Origin: Deltaproteobacteria bacterium
Lineage (GTDB): Bacteria > Bdellovibrionota > Bdellovibrionia > Bdellovibrionales > Bdellovibrionaceae
Assembly (NCBI GenBank): GCA_017302835.1
Contig: JAFLCC010000008.1
Coordinates: 1 to 64,000 of the forward strand
DNA length: 64,000 nucleotides
Reading direction: 5' to 3'
Part shown: piece by piece, positions 40,940 to 49,520 of the stretch
Layout of the letters: each line of letters starts with the position of its first letter
Numbering within the stretch: the stretch's first letter is position 1
Program-made: the position numbers and the translations under genes
The notes under the pieces: model-generated
The model's input: only the letters and a program-made list of their open reading frames with translations
Told to the model about the DNA's origin: nothing
Database searches by the model: none

Positions 40940-41800
40940 ATGACACTTATAAATCCATATCATCTGAAATATTTTGTTGACGCGGTTGAGCTTGGAAGTA
41001 TTAGCGCCTCTGCCCAAAGAAATCTGGTAAGTCACCCAGCCGTGAGTAGAGCCATCAGCGCCATTGAAGCCCATTACAAAATTCGCCTATTAGAGCATAG
41101 AAAAAAATCATTCGAAGTGACTGCCGAAGGTTACAAACTGTCCAGAGCAGCTAATGAATTGCTAAAAACAATAAAACAGTTTGAAAGCCATATTTCGGAA
41201 AGTACAAATTCAGTCACGGGAAGTGTAACCATTGGAATGTCGAGATCCATAGGACAAGCGTTCCTTGGAAAATTCATCGATAAAATAAGAAAAAAATATC
41301 CCGAAGTATTTATAGAGATTCGATTTGGAACCACCTCCGAACTGGTCGATAAATTATTGCAAGGTGATCTAGACCTCGCCATTACGGTTGGAAAACAAAC
41401 AATGCCAACTCTAAACCAAAGAATTCTAAAAAAGGGAAAATTTGTCCTCATTCAATCAGGCAATCGAGCAGACGCCAGTCATGACATCAAAAATCTCATA
41501 ATGACTGAACCAAAGTTTGAAACAGAGTTGCTTAAAAAATCATACTATAAAAATTTTAAACAACTTTTGAATCCAAACCTTGTCGTAGGAAGTTGGGACA
41601 TGATTGTGAGCTTAGTTGCCGATGGCCAAGGAATTGGTTTGGTGCCAGATCTTGTTTTGACTAGAGAAAGTAAAATCAAAATTCTTAACCAAAATTGGTT
41701 TCAGTGTCCCTATGAAATAGTTTTGAATCAAAAAAGTGATAGGCATAAGAATATAAGTCAAAAAGTGGTAGCCGAAACAATATTTAGCTTTTTGTCTTAA
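40940..41800 (+). CDS. LysR-family transcriptional regulator with palindromic start region
   Basis: 286 residues. N-terminal winged helix-turn-helix: NPYHLKYFVDAVELGSISAS, AQRNLVSHPAVSRAISAIEA, HYKIRLLEHRKKSFEVTAEG. The effector-binding half (about 88-286) has the usual SGSVTIGMSRS-type start (VTGSVTIGMS) and DLDLAITVG. It stands alone: a decayed gene lies upstream and an exported coiled-coil gene downstream. Its target is unknown; the 30-bp palindrome points to autoregulation. Confidence 0.9.
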   Translation: MTLINPYHLKYFVDAVELGSISASAQRNLVSHPAVSRAISAIEAHYKIRLLEHRKKSFEVTAEGYKLSRAANELLKTIKQFESHISESTNSVTGSVTIGMSRSIGQAFLGKFIDKIRKKYPEVFIEIRFGTTSELVDKLLQGDLDLAITVGKQTMPTLNQRILKKGKFVLIQSGNRADASHDIKNLIMTEPKFETELLKKSYYKNFKQLLNPNLVVGSWDMIVSLVADGQGIGLVPDLVLTRESKIKILNQNWFQCPYEIVLNQKSDRHKNISQKVVAETIFSFLS

Positions 41801-41962
41801 AAAAACAAATCGTCTAGCGAACAAAGCAGAAAAAACTTTTGCTGTCATAAAACCAGACAAAAGTCAGAAACACAGTAAAAAAAACGGACTCAGATAACTC
41901 ACTGAAATTTCGATGAAGTTTGTAGGAGTCTCAAACTATTCTCATTTTGATGCGACGAGAAT

Positions 41963-41972
41963 CTAGACTAAA
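41963..41972 (+). promoter_or_regulatory. CTAGACTAAA word upstream of the coiled-coil gene
   Basis: Second exact copy of CTAGACTAAA, about 88 bases before the ATG at 42060. The 259 bases between the LysR gene and the coiled-coil gene are otherwise A+T-rich with no gene. Confidence 0.3.
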
Positions 41973-42059
41973 AAAAAATCCAAATTCAATTTACAATAGA
42001 AGCGCAGGCACTCTATTTGCTTTTATACTGTATGTGCTAGTTGTTCCAAAAGGGGTTAT

Positions 42060-43757
42060 ATGCTTAAAAAACGATTCATCTTTTCCTTTATTTTTTTATG
42101 GATTTTCTTTTTATCAGTGTACTTTGTGCAGATTGAGAATTCACAAGCCGCAGATAAATCCAAGGCTGAACCAAAACCGACTGACACAACACCAAAAGAA
42201 TCCTCTGATAAGAAGGTTAGTGGAACAGCCGGTTCGACCGATGCTAGTCTAGCGTTACAATTGGCGATAATAGAAAGGGAAAGAGAGAAAGAAAGAAATC
42301 AAAAATCAGCATATGAGGCATATGTAGCAGCAGATGAAGATTACCAGGAAAAATGTTTAGGTTCAAAAACTGAGTCTAAAGAAAAATGCGCGAATCTTTT
42401 AAAGATTGCGAAAAAAAAGAAAAATGAGTTTGAAGTTTTACAGGGTAAAAAACTCGATGACAGTTCCGATGTTAAAGTCTGCGATGATAAATACGATGAT
42501 TATAATGAAAATTATAAAGAATGTAGGCCAGCCTATGAGAAGATGTCGGATAAGTGTAATGGGAAAGGGGATGCGGAAATTGTTGATAGTGATACGTTGA
42601 ATATGGTGTCGCCTCTTTTAAGTGGAGTGAAGGGTGCTGATACGATGTTGGAAGTTTATTCGGCTATGAATGATAAACCTGGTTGTTATTTGAGTAAGTC
42701 TGATTTTATGGAACAAAAGGGAAGTCTTAAAGATGAAGTTAATAATCTCGAAGAACAGTTGAAAAAAAATAGAGATGAAGGGCAAGAGGCCCAGGAGAAA
42801 TTTGCGGATAAATTAAAAGATTGGGCTGATGAAGAAATTAGCATTGTTGATGATTTGCAAAAAATGCCTATAGAAAGGGAAAAAAAAATAAAAGAATTGG
42901 ATAAAATGAAAACAAAGGCAAGAATGGAAGCACAGTCTAAATACAATGCTATTAATGATGAAATTTTAAAAACTAAACGCGCCTACAATGAATTGGTGGA
43001 TTCGCAAACTGTGGCCTTGGTGGATACCTCTGAGTTTGCGCTTCATGATAAATGTTTGAATAGCTTAGCGGAGGCGGATGGGAAGAAAAACAAAAATAAT
43101 GTAACGGCAGCCCCAGCTGTGAGTAAAAGTTTTAGTGGTGCCTTTTTGCTTGGAAAAAATGCAGATGTGTACAAACAAAAATCTTACGATCTTTGTATGA
43201 ATAGAGAAAGAAAAAATGCCGTTCGAATAAGTCGCCAAATTTTTAATGAATTAAATTCAATGAAACAAAAGTTAGTTACCTATGATAGAGTACTAGGTCA
43301 AATTGATGAGGAATTAAAACTCTTAGACAAAGATGTTACTGATGAAATTAAAAGTTTCGATGCGAGTCAAAATCAGGAAATGGCAACTAAAAAGCTTAGA
43401 TATTTAAAGATTCAAGATGATAAGAAAAATGCTAAAAACGAGTTAGATACAAAATTAAAAAGTCTGGATGATGATACGAAAAATATTGAAAAAAAGATAT
43501 CTATTGCCAAGTTAAAACTACAGCATTTTACTAACAAAACGGCGCCGACGGATTCGGATAAATCGGTGACAAAACAAATTGAGGCTTGTGAAGACTTTCC
43601 TGATTTTAAAGATAGTTTTTATAATAAATGTTGTAATAATGATTATCAAGGAAGCGGAGCTAAGCTTTGTAAGAGTTTTGAAAAGACAGCAAGAAAGGGG
43701 AAAACCGATAAATCGTCTAAAACATCTAGCTCTTCCAAATCTAGAGGCGTTCAATAG
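42060..43757 (+). CDS. Exported coiled-coil protein, 565 aa
   Basis: A signal peptide (LKKRFIFSFIFLWIFFLSVYFV) is followed by a Ser/Thr/Lys-rich linker and long alpha-helical, heptad-like regions (about 70-140, 215-320, 390-490), and a low-complexity Lys/Ser tail. AAGGGG lies 6 bases before the ATG. Cysteines occur in the helical part in clusters (for example KCLGSKTESKEKC) and could form disulfides in the periplasm. I do not recognise a family. The layout fits a periplasmic or surface structural protein. The PBP1A operon begins 115 bases downstream. Confidence 0.6.
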   Translation: MLKKRFIFSFIFLWIFFLSVYFVQIENSQAADKSKAEPKPTDTTPKESSDKKVSGTAGSTDASLALQLAIIEREREKERNQKSAYEAYVAADEDYQEKCLGSKTESKEKCANLLKIAKKKKNEFEVLQGKKLDDSSDVKVCDDKYDDYNENYKECRPAYEKMSDKCNGKGDAEIVDSDTLNMVSPLLSGVKGADTMLEVYSAMNDKPGCYLSKSDFMEQKGSLKDEVNNLEEQLKKNRDEGQEAQEKFADKLKDWADEEISIVDDLQKMPIEREKKIKELDKMKTKARMEAQSKYNAINDEILKTKRAYNELVDSQTVALVDTSEFALHDKCLNSLAEADGKKNKNNVTAAPAVSKSFSGAFLLGKNADVYKQKSYDLCMNRERKNAVRISRQIFNELNSMKQKLVTYDRVLGQIDEELKLLDKDVTDEIKSFDASQNQEMATKKLRYLKIQDDKKNAKNELDTKLKSLDDDTKNIEKKISIAKLKLQHFTNKTAPTDSDKSVTKQIEACEDFPDFKDSFYNKCCNNDYQGSGAKLCKSFEKTARKGKTDKSSKTSSSSKSRGVQ

Positions 43758-43872
43758 GGGTTCTTGTTCGGGTGTTCAGGGAGTTCAGACCCTAGACTTT
43801 GAAAAACATGCTTCCCCAATGGGGAATATCAGTAGATAATGCTATCAAGGTCTTTTTTTCAGGAGCTGGATC

Positions 43873-46638
43873 GTGTTAAAGAAAATTCTTTTGGGTGCGG
43901 GTGCCCTGGTTGTTATTTGTATATCTTCACTTTATATTTGGGTAAGTTCTATTAAATCTTCATTACCAAAAATAATGGAAATTAAGGATTATCAACCTCT
44001 ATTGGTGAGCCCTGTTTTTGATCGTCATAATAAAAAAATTGGTGAGTTTTTTAATGAGCGAAGAACGGTAGTCCCTTATAATCAAATTCCTGAAAAGGTA
44101 GTACAGGCCTTTCTTGCTGCGGAAGATGATCAATTCTTTAAACATTCTGGGATCAATTTTCTGGCTATTTTAAGAGCGATGATGGCTAATATGCGCGCGG
44201 GGAAAAATGTTCAAGGTGGATCCACAATTACACAGCAGGTGGCAAAAACTTTTTTTCTTTCTCCAGAAAAAACAATTTCAAGAAAAATACGAGAAGCTTT
44301 TTTAGCATGGTCTTTGGAGGATAATTTAAGTAAAGAAGATATTTTGTTTCTGTATTTAAATCAAATTTACTTTGGCCACGGGGCTTATGGAATAGAAAAT
44401 GCTAGCCAGACGTATTTCAAAAAAACAGTTTCAAAAATCACGCTGCCAGAGGCCGCAATTCTGGCGGGCCTGCCTCAGGCCCCAAGCCGCTATTCACCGG
44501 TGACAAATCCGCAAAAAGCTAAAGAAAGACAACGTTATGTTTTAAATCGAATGGCCAACGTGGGTTTTATTTCCCCCCAAGAGGCGGATGGTGCGGTGAA
44601 GGAGCCAGTAAAAGTTTATATTCGAGAGGATTATAAAGAATCAGCACCGTATTTTTTGGAAACTATCCGTCAGGTTTTGTTCCAACAATTAGGCGAAGAG
44701 GTCGTTTTAGATAAGGGAATCAAAATTTATACGTCCCTAGATATTGATAAACAGCAAGCGGCTCAAGAGTCCGTTCAAAATGGTTTGAAGAGCCTAGATA
44801 AGAGACAAGGGTATCGTGGTGCCTTGAGAAATATTCAAGATAAAGAAGAAAAAAATAAATTTATCCAAACGAAAACAAAAGAATTGGTATTAGCTACTTC
44901 ACCAGAAAGAACCATCTTGCCCGATGGGATGTTTGCAGAGATACAGGCAAAGCAACCGCAAAATAGTTCAACAAAAATTCCTATTTATTTAACCCTTAAC
45001 AAATCCTATGAAGCTGTTGTTTATGAAATAGATGAAGCCAACGGACTTGTTTTTCTAGAACTTCCTGGGGTTTATGGTGTTATTGATTTTGAGACAATGA
45101 AATGGGCCAGAAAACCAGATAGCAGTAAGAAAGCTGAAACAGATCAAATTAAAAAAATTTCTGATGCCTTAAAGGTGGGTGATGTTGTTTTGGTAAAACT
45201 TATCAATGAATCAGTAGTTATTCCGCGCCTAAAGATCCCCTTTGATTTTAAAAAATTTGTATTAGCTGAATTAGATCAAATTCCTGAAGTTGAGGGGTCC
45301 TTAATTTCTTTTGATCAAGAGACGGAAGAAGTTATAGCCATGGTGGGTGGGTATAATTTTGAAAGAAATAAGAATGAATTTAATAGAACGATTCAGGCGG
45401 TAAGGCAGACGGGATCTGCATTTAAAGCGCTTGTCTATGCTTCTGCATTAGATAAAGGTTATACACCATCTTCCACATTGATGGATGCTCCCCTTGTTTA
45501 TGAAGAGGCGATCAAAGATGAAGAAGGTCAGGATGATACCAAAGTTTGGAAACCAACTAACCATGGAAAAACCTTTGGGGGTGAAATCACTTTTAGAAAT
45601 GCCTTGGTTCAATCTTTAAATCTGCCATCAGTTAGAATTATTGAAGATGTGGGTGTTCATTGGTCTACCGATTATGCCCGCAGGTTAGGTTTGTTCAGTC
45701 CATTGAATAATGACTTTACATTGGTTCTGGGATCGTCCTCAGTAACTTTGTATGAAATGACAAAGGCCTTTTCTCAATTTGGTAGATTAGGTAAAAGAAT
45801 TTTTCCCATCATCATTCAAAAGGTGACAGATAAAAATGATACAGTTCTTTTAAATAAGATCACCTTGGATATACGTTTTCAAAAAGAAATTGGCGAGATA
45901 GATAAGGATTTTGATGAAAGAAGAACTCTTTTCATGGAGAAAAAAGCAGCAAGTGCGGCGACGGCGGCTCCTACAGATCCAGCGAATCAGGCAAATCCAG
46001 CAAGCCCGTTAAACCCGTCAAGCCTAGGTAGCCAGACAAGTCCTCAAGGAAATGCAAACAATGAGGGGATCGACCCTCAAAGAGTTGCTGATCTAAATGG
46101 AGTTAAAAATAAAAAACCAAATAAGCCTGACGAGTTTTTCTTTTTTGAAGATGTTAATCAAATTATCAGGCCCCAAACTGCTTTTTTAATGACCAACATG
46201 CTTAAAGGCGTGGTTGAAGATCCCAATGGGACAGCAGGAAGAGCGCGAAGTTTAGGACGTGAAGTGGCTGGTAAAACGGGGACTACCAATGGCTACGTGG
46301 ATGCATGGTTTATTGGATACACTCCTCAAATTGCTACGGGAGTTTGGGTAGGCTATGATAAAGAAAAAACTATTGGCAAAGGTGAAGTGGGTGGACGAGC
46401 CGCCTTGCCTCTATGGCTTGAGTATATGAAGTTTGCTCACGAAAATTTGCCGCAAAAATCCTTTCCCGTGCCTCCAGGAATTGTATTTGCCAATGTAGAC
46501 AGCAAGACGGGTACCTTAGCAAACTCTTCAACTAAAGATGTTGTTAAGCAAGCTTATATTGAAGGGACCGAGCCAACGACCGCTAGTAGCAAAGGTGATG
46601 AAACTGTTGATTTCTTAAAGCAAGAGATGACAGAATAG
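43873..46638 (+). CDS. mrcA: Bifunctional penicillin-binding protein 1A
   Basis: 921 residues from a GTG with AGGAG upstream. It polymerises and cross-links peptidoglycan. N-terminal membrane anchor (about 8-27), glycosyltransferase family 51 domain with Glu84 (AAEDDQFFKHSG) and GGSTITQQVAKTFFLSPEKT, an OB-like and linker region, then the transpeptidase domain: SAFK (Ser515-Lys518), SLN (581-583) and KTGT (Lys801). A Pro/Ala/Asn/Ser-rich low-complexity insert of about 40 residues (roughly 690-730) separates the SLN and KTG motifs. It heads the operon with the UvrA-family and MsbA genes. Confidence 0.93.
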   Translation: MLKKILLGAGALVVICISSLYIWVSSIKSSLPKIMEIKDYQPLLVSPVFDRHNKKIGEFFNERRTVVPYNQIPEKVVQAFLAAEDDQFFKHSGINFLAILRAMMANMRAGKNVQGGSTITQQVAKTFFLSPEKTISRKIREAFLAWSLEDNLSKEDILFLYLNQIYFGHGAYGIENASQTYFKKTVSKITLPEAAILAGLPQAPSRYSPVTNPQKAKERQRYVLNRMANVGFISPQEADGAVKEPVKVYIREDYKESAPYFLETIRQVLFQQLGEEVVLDKGIKIYTSLDIDKQQAAQESVQNGLKSLDKRQGYRGALRNIQDKEEKNKFIQTKTKELVLATSPERTILPDGMFAEIQAKQPQNSSTKIPIYLTLNKSYEAVVYEIDEANGLVFLELPGVYGVIDFETMKWARKPDSSKKAETDQIKKISDALKVGDVVLVKLINESVVIPRLKIPFDFKKFVLAELDQIPEVEGSLISFDQETEEVIAMVGGYNFERNKNEFNRTIQAVRQTGSAFKALVYASALDKGYTPSSTLMDAPLVYEEAIKDEEGQDDTKVWKPTNHGKTFGGEITFRNALVQSLNLPSVRIIEDVGVHWSTDYARRLGLFSPLNNDFTLVLGSSSVTLYEMTKAFSQFGRLGKRIFPIIIQKVTDKNDTVLLNKITLDIRFQKEIGEIDKDFDERRTLFMEKKAASAATAAPTDPANQANPASPLNPSSLGSQTSPQGNANNEGIDPQRVADLNGVKNKKPNKPDEFFFFEDVNQIIRPQTAFLMTNMLKGVVEDPNGTAGRARSLGREVAGKTGTTNGYVDAWFIGYTPQIATGVWVGYDKEKTIGKGEVGGRAALPLWLEYMKFAHENLPQKSFPVPPGIVFANVDSKTGTLANSSTKDVVKQAYIEGTEPTTASSKGDETVDFLKQEMTE

Positions 46639-46644
46639 GCCACC

Positions 46645-49509
46645 ATGAAATTCATCCATATTTGGGGAATCAAACAAAACAACCTCAAAAATATTGAGGT
46701 TAAGATTCCCCTCGGCAAGTTAACTGTTGTTTGTGGGCCATCCGGTTCAGGAAAAAGCTCCTTAGCTTTTGAAACTTTGTTTGCAGAAGGACAAAGACGT
46801 TTTATTGAGAGCATGTCCAATTATACTAAACAGTTTTTAAATAAAGCCCCAAAGCCTGATATTGAGGGAATCAATAATATTCCACCAGCAATTTGTATTG
46901 AACAAAAAAATTCAGTTAAAAACAGTAGGTCTACGGTGGGAACCACGACTGAATTGGTGGATTATTTCAGACTCCTTTTTGAAAAACTAGGAAACCCTTA
47001 TTGCCCAACCCACCTCATTCCAACAGAAAAGCAAAGTGTGTCTCAGGCGACAGACCTTGTTTTAAATAAGTTTGCGGGACAAAGGGGTTATGTTCTTACC
47101 GAAATGGATAGCGCCCATCGCGCTCTCGAAGGAAAGAAACTGCATTCTTTTTTATTGAAGGAAGGATTCCTTAGAATTTTTATTCCGGAAACTAAAGATA
47201 ATAAAAAGATATCTCCTCATTCTTCAGAATCTTTTTTAGGAAAAATTGTCGACTTATCAGATCCTGTGGTGATTAAAAAAGGTATTCCCAGTAAAACCTT
47301 TTATGTTGTCATTGATCGAATGGAATTTGTGAATGCAGAAAAAGCAAGACTTGCCGATTCTTTAACTCAAGCCTATGAGTCTTATTCTAAACTTAATAAT
47401 TATGGTCCCTACAAGCGAGCCAAAGTGGTCACGACGGAGGGTAAGATCTTAAATTTAAGTGAAGAGTCTTGTTGTGGGGTTTGCGGGTACACGCCACCAC
47501 CATTGCAATCCAGATTGTTTAGTTTTAATTCTCCGGTCGGGGCCTGTCCCACCTGTAAGGGTTTTGGAAATATTTTAAAACTAGATAGGGCCAAAGTGAT
47601 TCCCAATCCAAAGCTGTCAATTCAAGATGGGGCCTTACATCCCTTTACAATGCCAAGTGCTTCTAGTGACCGCAAAGAATTATTATTATTTTGTAAGAAA
47701 AAAAAGATCCCTCTAAATCAACCTTGGGAATCACTTTCTAGTGATCATCAAAGTTTAATTTGGCAAGGAACTTCTGATTTTATGGGAGTTGAAGGTCTTT
47801 TTAAAATGCTTGAAAGTATAAAATATAAAATGCATGTGAGAGTCTTTATCTCTAGATACCGATCGCCCTCTCTCTGTTCTGAATGCGGTGGGGCCAGGTT
47901 ACGAAAGGAAGTCCAGCATATTTTTTTTAAAGGTAAAAATATTAACGATTTTTCAAAAATGACTATTGAAAACTTATTTAAGTTTTTTAAAAGCTTAGAG
48001 TTAACTAGTTTCGAATTTGAAATCGTTCAAGAAGCATTTAAACAAATTCAATCAAGACTTGATTATTTAATGAGAGTCGGAGTTCATTATTTGACATTAA
48101 ATCGTGAAACGCGAACCTTGTCTGGAGGTGAGTATCAAAGGCTTATGTTGGCCAATCAATTAGGGTCAGGATTGTCTCAGACTTTGTATGTATTGGATGA
48201 GCCGACAGTGGGTCTTCATCCCAGAGATAATGATCGATTGATTTCTATTCTAAAAGACTTAAAAAACTTAGGTAATACCTTAGTCATAGTAGAGCATGAT
48301 CATGATGTGATTCAGAACAGTGATTATATCATTGAAATGGGCCCTGGATCGGGATTCCAAGGTGGGAAAGTTTTGTATTCAGGCGAGACCAAAGATTTTT
48401 TTAATTTTCCTGAATCTGTAACTGCAGTTTATGTAAATCCTGATAAAAAAATATCAGAATCAACACAAAAACGACCTATACAAATAGATTCCATAAAGTA
48501 CAAATTGACTTTGAAAGGGGCCAGAGGAAATAACTTAAAAAATATAAATGTCACCATTCCCCTTAATCGTCTCGTTGTCGTGACTGGAGTCAGTGGTTCG
48601 GGTAAGTCGACATTAATTTCTAAAACCCTGTATCCTCTTCTTGCTAGAAATTTAGATATCGAGTTTTTAAACGCCCAAGACTGTGATTCCATCGAAGGAA
48701 CTGAAAATTTAAAAAACGTCATTTTAATAGACCAATCGTCTATAGGAAAGTCGGCAAGAAGCTCGCCAATTACCTATATTAAATCCTTTGATACGATTCG
48801 GACTTTATTCTCGCAAATACAAGAAGCAAAGTTTCGCGGCTATACTCCTGGGACCTTCAGTCTTAATGTTGATGGAGGACGCTGTCCCGCCTGCAAGGGA
48901 ACTGGATATGAAGAAATTGATATGCAGTTTATGGATAATGTCATTATCCCCTGTGATGTTTGTGATGGCAAAAAATTCCGGCAAGAAATTCTAGAAATAT
49001 TATATAAAGGTAAAAACATTCATGATGTCTTAAGTATGACGGTTGCCGAAGGTATGGATTTTTTCGTGGCTCATCCAAACATAAGGAAATCTTTATCCGT
49101 TCTTAAAGAGGTAGGTCTTGATTATTTAAGACTAGGGCAGCCTTCCAGTAGTTTAAGCGGTGGAGAATCACAAAGATTAAAAATTGCCAAAGAACTAGCT
49201 GAAGTAAATCAAAAAGCCACTTTATATATATTAGATGAGCCGACAACAGGCTTACATTTTAGAGAAATTGACCTTTTAATGAAGGTGCTTAACCAACTTG
49301 TTGACTCTGGGGGGAGTGTCCTCGTTGTCGAACATAATCTAGATGTGATACGTAATGCCGACCACATTATTGATCTGGGGCCTGATGCTGGAGAACAGGG
49401 TGGGAAAGTCGTTATTCAAGGTACTTTGGAACAAATTATCAATGAAAAAAACAGCCTTACAGGGCAATATTTGAAAAAATACTTAGACTCTGGATTCGTG
49501 ACGAAGTAG
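46645..49509 (+). CDS. UvrA-family excinuclease ABC subunit A, divergent copy
   Basis: 954 residues, the full UvrA layout: two ABC ATPase cassettes with Walker A GPSGSGKSS (31-39) and GVSGSGKST (about 649-657), signature motifs LSGGEYQRLMLANQLGSGLS (about 492) and LSGGESQRL (about 837), and the zinc modules CCGVCGYTPPPLQSRLFSFN...CPTCKG and CPACKGTGYEE...CDVCDGKKF. The sequence differs from classical UvrA in many positions (start MKFIHIWGIKQNNLKNIEVK), so it may be a paralogue rather than the main repair protein. It begins 6 bases after the PBP1A stop, inside an envelope operon, which is unusual for UvrA. Confidence 0.85.
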   Translation: MKFIHIWGIKQNNLKNIEVKIPLGKLTVVCGPSGSGKSSLAFETLFAEGQRRFIESMSNYTKQFLNKAPKPDIEGINNIPPAICIEQKNSVKNSRSTVGTTTELVDYFRLLFEKLGNPYCPTHLIPTEKQSVSQATDLVLNKFAGQRGYVLTEMDSAHRALEGKKLHSFLLKEGFLRIFIPETKDNKKISPHSSESFLGKIVDLSDPVVIKKGIPSKTFYVVIDRMEFVNAEKARLADSLTQAYESYSKLNNYGPYKRAKVVTTEGKILNLSEESCCGVCGYTPPPLQSRLFSFNSPVGACPTCKGFGNILKLDRAKVIPNPKLSIQDGALHPFTMPSASSDRKELLLFCKKKKIPLNQPWESLSSDHQSLIWQGTSDFMGVEGLFKMLESIKYKMHVRVFISRYRSPSLCSECGGARLRKEVQHIFFKGKNINDFSKMTIENLFKFFKSLELTSFEFEIVQEAFKQIQSRLDYLMRVGVHYLTLNRETRTLSGGEYQRLMLANQLGSGLSQTLYVLDEPTVGLHPRDNDRLISILKDLKNLGNTLVIVEHDHDVIQNSDYIIEMGPGSGFQGGKVLYSGETKDFFNFPESVTAVYVNPDKKISESTQKRPIQIDSIKYKLTLKGARGNNLKNINVTIPLNRLVVVTGVSGSGKSTLISKTLYPLLARNLDIEFLNAQDCDSIEGTENLKNVILIDQSSIGKSARSSPITYIKSFDTIRTLFSQIQEAKFRGYTPGTFSLNVDGGRCPACKGTGYEEIDMQFMDNVIIPCDVCDGKKFRQEILEILYKGKNIHDVLSMTVAEGMDFFVAHPNIRKSLSVLKEVGLDYLRLGQPSSSLSGGESQRLKIAKELAEVNQKATLYILDEPTTGLHFREIDLLMKVLNQLVDSGGSVLVVEHNLDVIRNADHIIDLGPDAGEQGGKVVIQGTLEQIINEKNSLTGQYLKKYLDSGFVTK

Positions 49510-49520
49510 ACATTATCCCT

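Noticed and set aside
41801-42059. Reverse-strand frame at 41612-41860 and a terminator-like dyad near 41836
   Set aside because: The frame is a shadow of the LysR gene; the dyad has an internal bulge and its T-run is only on the reverse strand, where no gene ends.
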